Of a DNA stretch of 64,000 nt, positions 43,112-51,900 are shown piece after piece. The stretch comes from Chryseolinea serpens. GTDB lineage: Bacteria; Bacteroidota; Bacteroidia; Cytophagales; Cyclobacteriaceae. Where the stretch lies: positions 468,686 to 532,685 of the forward strand of contig NZ_FQWQ01000003.1 in NCBI RefSeq assembly GCF_900129725.1, in the 5' to 3' direction. How positions within the stretch are numbered: the first letter of the stretch is position 1; the number at the start of each line of letters is the position of its first letter. Both the position numbers and the translations under genes were made by a program. Below the pieces are notes generated by a model. The model was not told the DNA's origin, made no database searches, and saw only the letters and a list, made by a program, of their open reading frames with translations.

Positions 43112-43699
43112 ATGTCCGAAGTTGCTCACATCCCCGTGTTTCCCTTGTCCATCTTACCCTTGCCGGGGGAATTGGTGCCGCTCCATATTTTCGAGCCCCG
43201 GTACCGGCAGCTTTTGCACGACGCGGAGGTGAACGACGTCTCCTTCGGTATCTATTTCAGCCATGAAACCAACGAACAAAAAATCGGGTCGCTCATGAAG
43301 CTGGAAAGCATCATCAAGCGATATCCGGGTGGTGAAACGGACATCATTGTGCGGTGCGAGGATATTTTTAGCCTCGACATGCTCCTGCGCACCTATAAAA
43401 CCAAGCTGTATCCCGGTGGCCATGTCCGGTTTTGGAACGTGGAGGTGAACGCATTCCCCGATCATGAGCTCTACGACCTTTTTCTGCACTATTTAAAGCT
43501 GCGCAACATCACCCAGCACTTTAATGTTTTCAATCTTTTCCAGGTGGCCAACGAATTGAACCTGGATTTGGGTGACCGCTATAAATTCCTGACCACTCCC
43601 GAAGACCGCCGGGAGGCTTTTTTGTTGAACCGGATGAAATTCCAGGTCCACATCCTGGAACAAGAAGAACGAAGCAAGGATAATTTTCACCTGAATTAA
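43112..43699 (+). CDS. LON peptidase substrate-binding domain protein
   Basis: A 195-residue protein consisting only of the Lon N-terminal (PUA-like) domain: VFPLSILPLPGELVPLHIFE, PRYRQLLHDAEVNDVSFGIY. No ATPase or protease domain follows, so it is a stand-alone substrate-binding protein as seen in many bacteria; its function is unknown. The C-terminal half has helices (HLPF-like segment LRNITQHFNVFNLFQVANEL) that often bind substrates in Lon. Downstream of apt on the same strand, and possibly cotranscribed with it. Confidence 0.83.
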   Translation: MSEVAHIPVFPLSILPLPGELVPLHIFEPRYRQLLHDAEVNDVSFGIYFSHETNEQKIGSLMKLESIIKRYPGGETDIIVRCEDIFSLDMLLRTYKTKLYPGGHVRFWNVEVNAFPDHELYDLFLHYLKLRNITQHFNVFNLFQVANELNLDLGDRYKFLTTPEDRREAFLLNRMKFQVHILEQEERSKDNFHLN

Positions 43700-43940
43700 A
43701 TATACCTGCTTCTGCGAAACCCTATTCACATAAAATCGTTGTGTGAAGATTTATTGATTTTTTTGTATCCACTTTCCATTCTTCCCGTTTCATACGCCCC
43801 TGAAGAAAACGCTTGCACTAGCCATGCCGTTGGTGTCACATTTTTGTTTCATGAATCGCATGTTAACAAAAATTAACGTTTGCACTGCAACATTCAATCG
43901 AAAGCAGACGTCTTAGGTACATATACAAAACAACATCCTT

Positions 43941-44525
43941 ATGAAAAAGACAGTATCTCTTTTAGCTGTGCTGATGGTGATGAGCACGTTGACCTTTGCG
44001 CGAAGACTCGATACGCCCGCTGCAGCTGCAGCTTCCGGCATGGCGGTAATGAAGACCGGTTCTATCTTTAAGGTCTTTTATAAAGGACCCAAAGAAAATA
44101 CAGTCAAGGTGACGATCCTCAACAGCGACAAAGAAATCATATATAAAGAGATCGTAAAAAATACGGCCGGTTTTGCCCGCCCCTACAATTTTGTGAACCT
44201 CCCCGAAGGCGACTATTCCATCGAAGTGAACGATGAAACCGGCACACGCATCGAAAGAGTGAGCTATCACACCGGTTCCGTACAGAAGCTGGCGCATTTA
44301 TCACGTCTCAATGGCGATACGGAGCGCTTTATCCTTACCGTGTCTAATAAAGACTCCGAAAACCTGCAGATCAAGATCTACACGGAAGACCAAACCCTGA
44401 TTTATTCGGGCAACGAAAAGATCAAAGGCGATTTTGCCAAGATCTATAACCTGGAAAAGATCACCGGCAAAGTTTCATTCGAGATCAGCGATGACAAGGG
44501 TGTAACGAAGACGCTACGCTACTAA
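43941..44525 (+). CDS. secreted protein with duplicated beta modules (paralogue A)
   Basis: A 194-residue protein with signal KKTVSLLAVLMVMSTLTFA. The rest consists of two similar modules. Module 1 has SIFKVFYKGPKENTVKVTIL, NSDKEIIYKEIV and YNFVNLPEGDYSIEVNDETG. Module 2 has RFILTVSNKDSENLQIKIYT, EDQTLIYSGNEKI and GKVSFEISDDKGVTKTLRY. Each module follows the plan of a small Ig-like or T9SS-sorting-type beta sandwich. The next gene at 44854 is a paralogue with the same plan, so this is a tandem duplication of a duplicated protein. Function unknown. The motif GCAAACGTT occurs upstream (as AACGTTTGC, 43875-43883). An IR (GTTAA/TTAAC, 43862-43877) also lies there. Confidence 0.75.
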   Translation: MKKTVSLLAVLMVMSTLTFARRLDTPAAAAASGMAVMKTGSIFKVFYKGPKENTVKVTILNSDKEIIYKEIVKNTAGFARPYNFVNLPEGDYSIEVNDETGTRIERVSYHTGSVQKLAHLSRLNGDTERFILTVSNKDSENLQIKIYTEDQTLIYSGNEKIKGDFAKIYNLEKITGKVSFEISDDKGVTKTLRY

Positions 44526-44572
44526 TAGGGATAATAACATTTTGTGATGCGCCTTTTGCGCAGAAGAAATAC

Positions 44573-44605
44573 AAAAAAGCAGCCCATCCGTTGGGCTGCT
44601 TTTTT
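44573..44605 (+). terminator. rho-independent terminator after paralogue A
   Basis: Perfect 14-bp stem AAAAAAGCAGCCCA and TGGGCTGCTTTTTT, 5-nt loop, followed by T-rich sequence. A weaker TGCGC/GCGCA hairpin precedes it at about 44548. Confidence 0.88.
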
Positions 44606-44656
44606 GTTTGTTTGAGGTTCGGTTTGGGTCGGTTTTGGGTGGAATTGACCCCTACT

Positions 44657-44821
44657 GCAAACGTTGGCTTAAATTTTTTTTTACTGATTGCGTTTGCGGG
44701 CACTTTCGACGGGAGGTTTTCTCCGATTCCCCCACAATTTTTTCCGCAAACGTTGTTTCAAGTATTAAAACAGGTTTCCTTACAACTTCCGGCTTTGTTG
44801 CGCAACGTCCCGTTACATTTG
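44657..44821 (+). promoter_or_regulatory. promoter region of paralogue B with GCAAACGTT motifs
   Basis: GCAAACGTT occurs at 44657-44665 and 44746-44754, with the inverted partner CGTTTGC at 44691-44697. A perfect -7 box TACATTTG lies at 44814-44821, 32 bp before the ATG at 44854. A TTTG at 44794-44797 gives a 16-bp spacer, shorter than usual. The same 9-mer precedes paralogue A. It may be a shared operator site; this is inferred from recurrence only. Confidence 0.45.
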
Positions 44822-44853
44822 TATCACAAAACAAAAACAAACAAACACGAATT

Positions 44854-45432
44854 ATGAAAACAAAGTCTCTTTACCTCGCAGCACTTATCGTTATCAGTGC
44901 AGCTGTAGCCGCGGTCGGAAAAGATGAACCCCGTACTGCTGGTGTGGCCATCGTACCTGTCAAAGGATCTGAAGTATTCAAGTTGATCTATAAATCAGAA
45001 TCAGCAAGCAAAGTAAAACTCAACATCTACAATGCTGCTTCGAAAATGATCTTCACCGAAACCCTGAGCAACGCAGAAGGCTTTATCCGCCCCCTGAATT
45101 TCTCTGGCCTGCCTTTCGGCGAATATACTGTAGAAGTAATCGACGCTGCTGGCAAGAAAACTGAGAAGATCAACTTCCAACCTGCAAAAGTAGCTAGCGC
45201 AATCCACGTATCGAAGCTTGCCAACGAAGAAGGTAAATTCCTCCTGGCCGTTTCGAAGACTGCTGGTTCTGAAGTAAGCGTAAAAATCTATGACGAAGCC
45301 AACAACCTGGTGCACAGCGAAAGCAGAACGGTAACGGGTGACTTCGCTCAACTGTACACGATCAAAGCTTCTGGTTCTTATACGTTCGAAGTATCGGACA
45401 ACGCCGGTAACACTAAAACCGTACGTTTCTAA
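44854..45432 (+). CDS. secreted protein with duplicated beta modules (paralogue B)
   Basis: A 192-residue protein from the ATG at 44854; the longer frame upstream contains the -7 box and no signal, so it is rejected. Signal KTKSLYLAALIVISAAVAA. It has the same layout as paralogue A: module 1 (VFKLIYKSESASKVKLNIYN, NFSGLPFGEYTVEVIDAAGK) and module 2 (KFLLAVSKTAGSEVSVKIYD, SGSYTFEVSDNAGNTKTVRF). Both proteins end in a TKTLRY/TKTVRF strand. Codon choice here (GAA, AAA, GCT, TCT, CTG) is unlike most neighbours and looks like that of a highly expressed gene. Function unknown; not a recognised named family. Confidence 0.78.
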   Translation: MKTKSLYLAALIVISAAVAAVGKDEPRTAGVAIVPVKGSEVFKLIYKSESASKVKLNIYNAASKMIFTETLSNAEGFIRPLNFSGLPFGEYTVEVIDAAGKKTEKINFQPAKVASAIHVSKLANEEGKFLLAVSKTAGSEVSVKIYDEANNLVHSESRTVTGDFAQLYTIKASGSYTFEVSDNAGNTKTVRF

Positions 45433-45452
45433 GACCTCAGGTTCTCGAGAAA

Positions 45453-45486
45453 CAAAAAGCCTTCGCGTGCGCGCGACGGCTTTTTG
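45453..45486 (+). terminator. rho-independent terminator after paralogue B
   Basis: Stem CAAAAAGCC and GGCTTTTTG (9 bp perfect) with a GC-rich apical part (TTCGCGTGCGCGCGA), then a T-rich tail. Confidence 0.82.
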
Positions 45487-45530
45487 TCTTTTATGGGGTT
45501 TCCGAAATAAAGAATCGGTCTGAAATGATC

Positions 45531-45538
45531 TACCTTTG
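45531..45538 (+). promoter_or_regulatory. Bacteroidota -7 box ahead of the truncated haemoglobin gene
   Basis: TACCTTTG, a perfect TAnnTTTG, 30 bp before the ATG at 45569. No convincing -33 element is seen. Confidence 0.45.
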
Positions 45539-45568
45539 TCCGTTCCCTGTTGAGATCATAAAACGAAA

Positions 45569-45931
45569 ATGTCCATGAAGCCGGATCTGAGTTCAAGAGA
45601 GCAGGTAGAGAAGCTGATCAGCGCTTTTTACGCGCGGGTTTCGGAGGACGCCTTGCTGGCGCCTGTGTTTAGCCACGTCGACTGGCCACACCATTTGCCC
45701 ATCATGGTCAACTTTTGGTCTTCTATGTTGCTGGGCGACCAATCGTATCGCGGCAACCCCTTTCAGAAGCACATTCACCTGCCCATCGGCCGGGAGCATT
45801 TTGATCAATGGCTCCATCTTTTTTACACTACCATGGACGAACACTTTTCCGGCCCTACGGCCGATGAAGCCAAAAGCCGTGCTGCCAGCATTGCCACCCT
45901 TTTCCAACACCGTTTGGGGCTTACGGCCTGA
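45569..45931 (+). CDS. group III truncated haemoglobin
   Basis: A 120-residue protein with the trHb3 plan: REQVEKLISAFYARVSEDAL at the start (helices A-B), SHVDWPHHLPIMVNFWSSML, YRGNPFQKHIHLPIGREHFD and a final helix DEAKSRAASIATLFQHRLGL. The proximal His is in the HIHLPI or adjacent H segment, and the conserved Trp of QWLHLFYTTMDEHF fits group III. Group III members bind oxygen or other ligands; physiological role here is unknown. An ATG at 45575 is an alternative start. Confidence 0.88.
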   Translation: MSMKPDLSSREQVEKLISAFYARVSEDALLAPVFSHVDWPHHLPIMVNFWSSMLLGDQSYRGNPFQKHIHLPIGREHFDQWLHLFYTTMDEHFSGPTADEAKSRAASIATLFQHRLGLTA

Positions 45932-45993
45932 TCTATCCGGTTTCGTTATTTCAAGGGCCTGCCGTATCTTTAACGTTCTCCAAAAAGAACGAA

Positions 45994-46890
45994 ATGATGC
46001 GCCCGACACTCTCACTCACCTTCCTGTTGCTAACCATCTCCGCCGGGCTTGTGGCCCAGGATGTTTACGGCCTTTATCAAGCCGAAGACTTCACCCAGGA
46101 AAACCTCTTCACCAACAACATCGAAGGCCCCGCATTCGACGCCCAGGGGAACCTCTATGTGGTGAACTATCAAAAGGATGGCACCATCGGATGGGTGAAG
46201 CCCAACGGCACGGTGACGCTCTTTCTGACCCTGCCGGAAGGCAGTGTGGCCAATAGCATCCAGTTCACCAGCAAAGGCAAGATGTTGCTGGCCGACTTCA
46301 AAGGCCACAACGTGCTGCAGGTGAACATGAAAACGAAGAAGATCGGCGTCTATGTTCACAATGATAAATTCAATCAACCCAACGACTTCTGCATCAATTC
46401 GCGCGACCAGCTTTTTGTGTCGGACCCCAATTGGAAAGAAAGCACGGGCCAGTTGTGGCGCATTGATCGTGGGGGAAAGGCTGTGTTGCTCACCGACCAG
46501 ATGGGCACCACCAACGGCATCGAGCTGAGTCCCGATGAACGCACCCTCTACGTGAACGAAAGCGTGCAACGCAAGATCTGGAAGTTCGATGTGGATGGGA
46601 AAGGAAACATCTCCAACAAAACACTCTTCGCCGAATTTCCGGACTTCGGTTTCGATGGTATGAAATGCGATGAACAAGGCAACCTGTATGTGACGCGCTA
46701 TGGCAAAGGCGCCGTGGCCGTGTTGTCGCCTGCAGGTGATTTGATCCGTGAGATAAACTTGAAAGGGAAGAATTGCAGCAACCTCGTGTTTGGCGGCCTC
46801 AACGGCAAACTCGTATTCGTGACGCTGCAAGACCGCAAAGGCATGGAGCGTTTCCGGAACGACGTTGCCGGCAAGCTCAAGGGACTATAG
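45994..46890 (+). CDS. SMP-30/gluconolactonase family secreted protein
   Basis: A 298-residue six-bladed propeller protein with signal MRPTLSLTFLLLTISAGLVA. Family motifs include NNIEGPAFDAQGNLYVVNYQ, a metal-binding Glu site near the start, NQPNDFCINSRDQLFVSDPN and TTNGIELSPDERTLYVNESV, as in SMP-30/luciferin-regenerating-enzyme proteins and gluconolactonases. Such enzymes hydrolyse sugar lactones with a divalent metal. The exact substrate is not visible. The ATG at 45997 is an alternative start. It is convergent with the hexapeptide gene. Confidence 0.83.
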   Translation: MMRPTLSLTFLLLTISAGLVAQDVYGLYQAEDFTQENLFTNNIEGPAFDAQGNLYVVNYQKDGTIGWVKPNGTVTLFLTLPEGSVANSIQFTSKGKMLLADFKGHNVLQVNMKTKKIGVYVHNDKFNQPNDFCINSRDQLFVSDPNWKESTGQLWRIDRGGKAVLLTDQMGTTNGIELSPDERTLYVNESVQRKIWKFDVDGKGNISNKTLFAEFPDFGFDGMKCDEQGNLYVTRYGKGAVAVLSPAGDLIREINLKGKNCSNLVFGGLNGKLVFVTLQDRKGMERFRNDVAGKLKGL

Positions 46891-46893
46891 TTT

Positions 46894-47499
46894 TTATTGA
46901 ACCTGCTCCACCAACTCCAGCCGCTTCACCACGCTCGCCGGCGCCAGGATCGTGCCGGGCGATAACACCGCATTGGCCCCGATCTTCACGTTGTCGCCTA
47001 CCAGCGCTCCAAATTTGGTGACGCCCGTGGCCAGTTTCTGACCGTCCACCATCACGTGAATGGCCTTGTCTGCCCGTTCGTTAAAGTGATTGCAGATGAT
47101 GCTTCCCGCCTCCATGTTCACGCCCGAACCCAACAGGGAATCGCCCACGAAATTGAAATGGGCCAGTGCACTGCCCGGCAAAATGTAACTCGATTTGATC
47201 TCGCATCCCGGCCCCACCGAAACCTTCTCTCCCAGGAAAACGCCGCCACGCAAATAGGCGTGCGCCCCGATAAAGCAACCGTCACTGATGATAGCGGGCC
47301 CCTTCAATACCACATGCTCTTCTATCCGTGCGTTCTTGTGAATGGCCACGTGTCCCTTTACTACATAGTCGGAGGGAAGGCTTTTCAGGCGTTCCGTCAA
47401 CAAGGATTGAATGTTGGCGCAAAATGTCCAGGGATCGACGTTTACGTGGCTGGGAAAAAGGGCGGCAAAATTCTGGAGATAGTGTGATACGGAGAGCAT
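46894..47499 (-). CDS. hexapeptide-repeat (left-handed beta helix) transferase-like protein
   Basis: A 201-residue protein with an N-terminal helical part (MLSVSHYLQNFAALFPSHVN) and a left-handed beta helix built from hexapeptides such as HVAIHKNARIEEHVVLKGPA, SDGCFIGAHAYLRGGVFLGE and GALVGDNVKIGANAVLSPGT. The GlmU/LpxA-type layout is clear. A His/Asn site occurs in ICNHFNERADKAIHVM. Proteins like this are acyl- or nucleotidyltransferases of UDP-sugar metabolism, but the substrate is unknown. It lies 9 bp after the VOC gene's stop on the same strand, so the two may be cotranscribed. Confidence 0.8.
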   Translation of the reverse strand: MLSVSHYLQNFAALFPSHVNVDPWTFCANIQSLLTERLKSLPSDYVVKGHVAIHKNARIEEHVVLKGPAIISDGCFIGAHAYLRGGVFLGEKVSVGPGCEIKSSYILPGSALAHFNFVGDSLLGSGVNMEAGSIICNHFNERADKAIHVMVDGQKLATGVTKFGALVGDNVKIGANAVLSPGTILAPASVVKRLELVEQVQ

Positions 47500-47508
47500 A
47501 GAGAGGAT

Positions 47509-47898
47509 TTATTGTTCGTAAAATTCGAGTGGTAGATTATCGGGATCGGCAAAAAATGTGAATCGCTTGCCCGTGTATTCATCGATTCGAACCGGCTCAA
47601 ACGCAATGTTTTTTTGCTTTAGCCATGCCGTTGCTTCGTCGAGATTGCTCACTTCAAAAGCGAGGTGACGCAGGCCGCAGGCTTCCGGTCGCGAGACACG
47701 GGCCGGGGGATCGGGAAACGAAAACAACTCGATGCAATAGCGATCGCCCAGGGCAAGGTCCAGCTTGTAGGACCGGCGTTCGGCGCGATAATGCTCGGCC
47801 ATGACGCGAAAGCCCAGCACGTCGGTGTAAAACTTTTTGGATGCCTCATAGTTAGAACAGATGATGGCCACGTGGTGAACTGCGCGAAGGGTAAGCAT
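47509..47898 (-). CDS. VOC family protein, gloA2/YaeR-like
   Basis: A 129-residue single VOC domain: AVHHVAIICSNYEASKKFYT, DVLGFRVMAEHYRAERRSYK, LDLALGDRYCIELFSFPDPP and the second module LRHLAFEVSNLDEATAWLK, ending in FTFFADPDNLPLEFYE. The conserved His/Glu metal ligands (HHVAI, IELFSF, LRHLAF, LEFYE) are present, and the pattern matches the YaeR/GloA2 type. Function probably lyase or other metal-dependent enzyme, substrate unknown. Cotranscription with the hexapeptide gene is likely. Confidence 0.86.
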   Translation of the reverse strand: MLTLRAVHHVAIICSNYEASKKFYTDVLGFRVMAEHYRAERRSYKLDLALGDRYCIELFSFPDPPARVSRPEACGLRHLAFEVSNLDEATAWLKQKNIAFEPVRIDEYTGKRFTFFADPDNLPLEFYEQ

Positions 47899-47933
47899 GT
47901 TCGAAATTATGTATTTTCGTTGAAAACCTATTC

Positions 47934-48422
47934 ATGGATATACTCTGGATGATCTTGGGTGCGCTGTTGATGCTGGTCGGCCTCGCCGGTTGTGTTTTGC
48001 CGTTCCTGCCTGGCCCGCCGCTGTGTTTTGTCGGATTGCTAGTGCAGCAACTGAATTCAGACCCGCCCTTTTCGGCAAGCTTTCTATGGACTTGGGCGGG
48101 CATTACAACCGTTGTGACCGTGCTGGACTACTTTATCCCGGTGTACGGAGCAAAGACTTTTGGGGGCAGTAAATGGGGTATGTGGGGCTGCACGATCGGT
48201 TTGATCGCCGGCCTTTGGTTTGGGCCGTTTGGCATTATTATAGGGCCTTTCGTGGGCGCATTTATCGGGGAGATGATGGCGAGCAACAACGCACACCGCG
48301 CGTTCAAGTCGGCCTTGGGCTCCTTTGCGGGATTTTTGTTTGGGACGTTGTTGAAGCTTATCGTGTGTTTTGTGATGGCGTGGTATTTTGGGGCGTTTGT
48401 CTATCACTACATCGTCCAATAA
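47934..48422 (+). CDS. DUF456 family membrane protein
   Basis: A 162-residue protein with about five spans. The start MDILWMILGALLMLVGLAGC then VLPFLPGPPLCFVG is the family signature (the LPGxPL element). Later parts are TVLDYFIPVYGAKTFGGSKW and GPFGIIIGPFVGAFIGE. DUF456 proteins have no known function. It is divergent from the VOC gene with a 35-bp gap and may be transcribed from TATTTTCG about 24 bp upstream. Confidence 0.88.
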   Translation: MDILWMILGALLMLVGLAGCVLPFLPGPPLCFVGLLVQQLNSDPPFSASFLWTWAGITTVVTVLDYFIPVYGAKTFGGSKWGMWGCTIGLIAGLWFGPFGIIIGPFVGAFIGEMMASNNAHRAFKSALGSFAGFLFGTLLKLIVCFVMAWYFGAFVYHYIVQ

Positions 48423-48450
48423 AAAATCCCGGTAGGAGATCCACCGGGAT
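48421..48450 (-). terminator. terminator of the minus-strand gene at 48491
   Basis: Stem ATCCCGGT and ACCGGGAT (8 bp), loop of 9 nt, then an A run on the plus strand that reads as T run on the minus strand. It also covers the last bases of the DUF456 gene. Confidence 0.75.
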
Positions 48451-48490
48451 AGAATTTATGTTAAAATATTTCAGTGCAGGGAACGGACGC

Positions 48491-48850
48491 CTATTGAATG
48501 ACGATCGTCACTTTGTTGATCCGATTCGCATCCAGCTTCCCCGTTTGTTCGCCGCCGCCTACGTTGTCTTTATCGTCTTTGCGAACGATCACGTAATAGG
48601 AGATCGCTTTCAATTCCTTCATTTTTAAGACGCCCTTCGCATCGGTAACGCCCTGTGCGGCCACATTTTTTTCGGCGGCGTAGTCGTCTTCGTTTTCATA
48701 AAGCTGTACGGAGGCGCCTTCTACGGTGTTGCCCAGTTCGTCGCGCACGGTGACCGACAGTTGGGTTTTGATGATCTGGAAGCCTGAGGAAATCACCAGG
48801 AACCCTAGTGCGAGAAAGAGTACAGAAAAGATTTTGAGAGATGCTTTCAT
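48491..48850 (-). CDS. secreted carboxypeptidase-regulatory-like protein
   Basis: A 119-residue protein with signal KIFSVLFLALGFLVISSGF. The mature part is one Ig-like domain of the carboxypeptidase-regulatory/SpaA type: TQLSVTVRDELGNTVEGASV, then QLYENEDDYAAEKNVAAQGV, TDAKGVLKMKELKAISYYVI and a final KVTIVIQ strand. Such domains bind or stabilise partners, or act as periplasmic adaptor parts. There is no catalytic motif. It is on the same strand as, and downstream of, the giant T9SS type B gene, with 72 bp between the genes. Function unknown. Confidence 0.72.
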   Translation of the reverse strand: MKASLKIFSVLFLALGFLVISSGFQIIKTQLSVTVRDELGNTVEGASVQLYENEDDYAAEKNVAAQGVTDAKGVLKMKELKAISYYVIVRKDDKDNVGGGEQTGKLDANRINKVTIVIQ

Positions 48851-48922
48851 AAGATCAGACGTTTTGAGGCTTTACAATAAAAAAATCCGGAGCCCTGTAC
48901 TAACAAGGCTCCGGTAGTAAAG

Positions 48923-51900
48923 TTAGCGAAGCAGCACCACTCCACCGCGTTTTTCCTGGACACCTTTTTCAGGGCGGTAGGAGCTCTGATAGCGCACCAG
49001 GTAGGTGTACGTGCCCGGCGGGGCCTGCTGTCCTTCATTATTATTGTAACCACCGTTCCACTTGAAGTCGCGCTTATTGGACTGGTAGATCATCTCACCC
49101 CAACGGTTGAAGATGAAGACCTGGAAATTCTGGTCGTCGATAAAGAAGGTGAATAGCGCGAAGGTTTGGTTCACATAATCACCGCCTTGTCCCAGCACTG
49201 CGCTGGTAGGACGGAAAGCGTTGGGGCCGACAATGACCGGATCACACTGTTCTTTCACCAGGGTTTTGTCGCTGCTGGCGCAACCAAAGCCATTGATCAG
49301 ATTCACCGAATATAATCCAACCTCAATTGCTGTATAGGTTGGGGAAGTATCGACGAGTTGTACATTGTCTTTAAACCACTGATACGATGTGAATTCGCCC
49401 GGATCCAGCACGGCTACGCGGGTATTGGGATCGGGGTTGGCCGGGTCAGGGCAGATCCAGGCCTCGTCTTTCAAGAGGCCGGATGTTGTGGGGTTAACGG
49501 TCACGTCCATGTCGGCCGTAGCCACGCAGGTGGCTGCAGTCGCGGTGACGGTATAGTTTCCACCGCGCGTGTCTTGTAAGGTGGCATTGCTTTGGTTAGG
49601 AATCGTCGTGCCGTCAAAGGCCCACGACACTGCGGCCGTGCGACTCGGCACGGCGGTCAATGTGAACGGTGTCCCCTCGCACGCTGGCGTACCGGTTAGC
49701 GTCACGGTCAACGTGCCGTCTACCTGCACGACATTGGAGAATGTGCTGGTGCAGCCAGTTATGGGGCTATAGATAGTCACGGCGTAGGGCATGTTATCAT
49801 TGGCCAGGCCAACCATGACCTGTGGCCCTGCCAGATTGGGATCGGGTGTTGCGGCACCATTCACAAACCAACGGTAGAGGTATGATCCGTTCGGTGTGGC
49901 ATTCAATGTCACCTGGTTTGCACAAGGGTCGGTTTGTGTGTAGTTGGCCAAAAGGGGCTTGTCGACGACTACACTCATCGCCGTATCCAATTCGCAGAAA
50001 CCAACCAGGTTTATCTTTATGTTATACGTTTGACTTCCCGCCGGAGGGTTTGCAACAATCTGCCCCCCTGTTGCAGGTCCCACAATGTTCGGTCCTGTCC
50101 AGGCATAGTTTGCTCCTGCTGGACTGCTGGCGTTCAGGGTTATATTCGGGTTGGCCGGCGTGGTACACACATTGGATGACAATGTCGTCGGTACCGTGGG
50201 GCCTTTTCGAATGATCGCATCACCACTGGCCGTACAAGCACCTGCTTTGACCTCTACCGTATACGGCGTGTCCTGAAAACTGCTGGCGGGCAAACCTGCG
50301 GGTAACGTTTGGAAATTAGCAGGGTTAGACACCGATACATTGTTCTCGATGACGGCAAGGGTTGTCTTGTTGATCACACGGTATTGCATCGGAAGCGTAG
50401 GTGCCGGTGAGGGCGCAACCGGTGCGACGAACACATTGAGCTGTATAGGATCGCAAGTTCCAAGCTGGGTTGCCGATATGGTGAAGGCCTTATCGTTTAC
50501 GCTGGCCGTTGTCGACGCTGCGCAACCCGTTACCTGGTCGGCCACGGTGATGCCATACGTTCCGGCAGCAAGACCTGTAACATTGGGTATAGGTCCAACG
50601 CTTAAGTCCGTATCGGAAACCGACGTAGAAGGTCCTACAATGAAGTAAGAAAACAGGTTGCTGGAAGCCGGTGTAACGCTAAAGCTGAGGTTCGTGATCT
50701 GACCATCGGCCACACCACAACTCGAAGGAGGTATGATCGTAGGGGCGTTGATCGTGGGGATCGGGTTGATGGTATAGATCACAGAATCTTTTGCAAAGCA
50801 CGTCGTGAGCGGGTCAGTAACGGTCACTTCATACTCGTATGTAGGTGGGCTGGGTACCCCAGTGCTCACCGCTTGCTGCCGTGCTGTTCCCGAAGGGACG
50901 TTGTTGATCGTCCATGCGTAGGTCATACCGGGGTTCTGGGCATCCAGGCTGCCGATGGACACGCCCTGGCAAATGGTCGTGTTGGGTCCTAACTCGATCA
51001 CGGGGCGATTATCGGTGGCCAAGATCTCACCGTCGGTCGTACAACCGGAAGCGTTGGTAACGGTCACTTTGTACAAGGCTTTCTTGTTCACAGTAATCGT
51101 CTCCGTCACCGCTCCTGTTGACCAGGCGTAGGTGAGGCCCGTCAGATCGTTGGGGTTGGCGTCGATCACGACCGGCCCTTTGCAAAGCACCACAGAGGTG
51201 GTGGGATCCGGCGGTGCACCATTGATCTGCAATTGCTGCGTCATCAGTGTATCCAGTCCGCACCGGTTAGTCAGGCGAAGCGTGACATCGTATAGCCCTG
51301 GCGCGGTGAACAAATATTTAAAGCTTTGATCTTTTGATGTTTTGATGACCGTTCCGGCCGATAAAATTTGCCATGCAAACTTATCGATGGGATCGGTAGG
51401 CGTGCCGTTGAAACCAATCGAATCTTGTACGCACGTACCCACGATGGATATGCCCGGACCCTGCGTGGGATCGGACAAGTGTTGTATAAAGTTTGGCAAT
51501 CCCAACCGGCTGTTGGTTCCCGCCAGCAATGGTTGTTGACTTACGTTGAACGTAGATACGCTGGCCGTGTCTTCCACTACCGTGATCACACCGAGACTGG
51601 TTTGCCCGTCAACCGCCACATACACCGAACCATCAGGACCCAACTGAATGGCGCCCAGCGTTTGGTTTACCGGGGGGATGGGAGGTTTCTTCAGATAGGG
51701 AACCGACAGCGAATCGAACGCGAACTCGACAATCTGCGAGGTACCGGAACCTTGTAACGTGGCGTACATTTTATTTCCCCCGGGGGAGAGTTCTACGCCG
51801 TAAACCTGGCCGTTGGCATTTTTAAGATCTGCCGATCTGAAATTGGAAACCGTTCCCGTGGAATCCGTGAAATCGAATACTTCCACCACATTCGACACAC

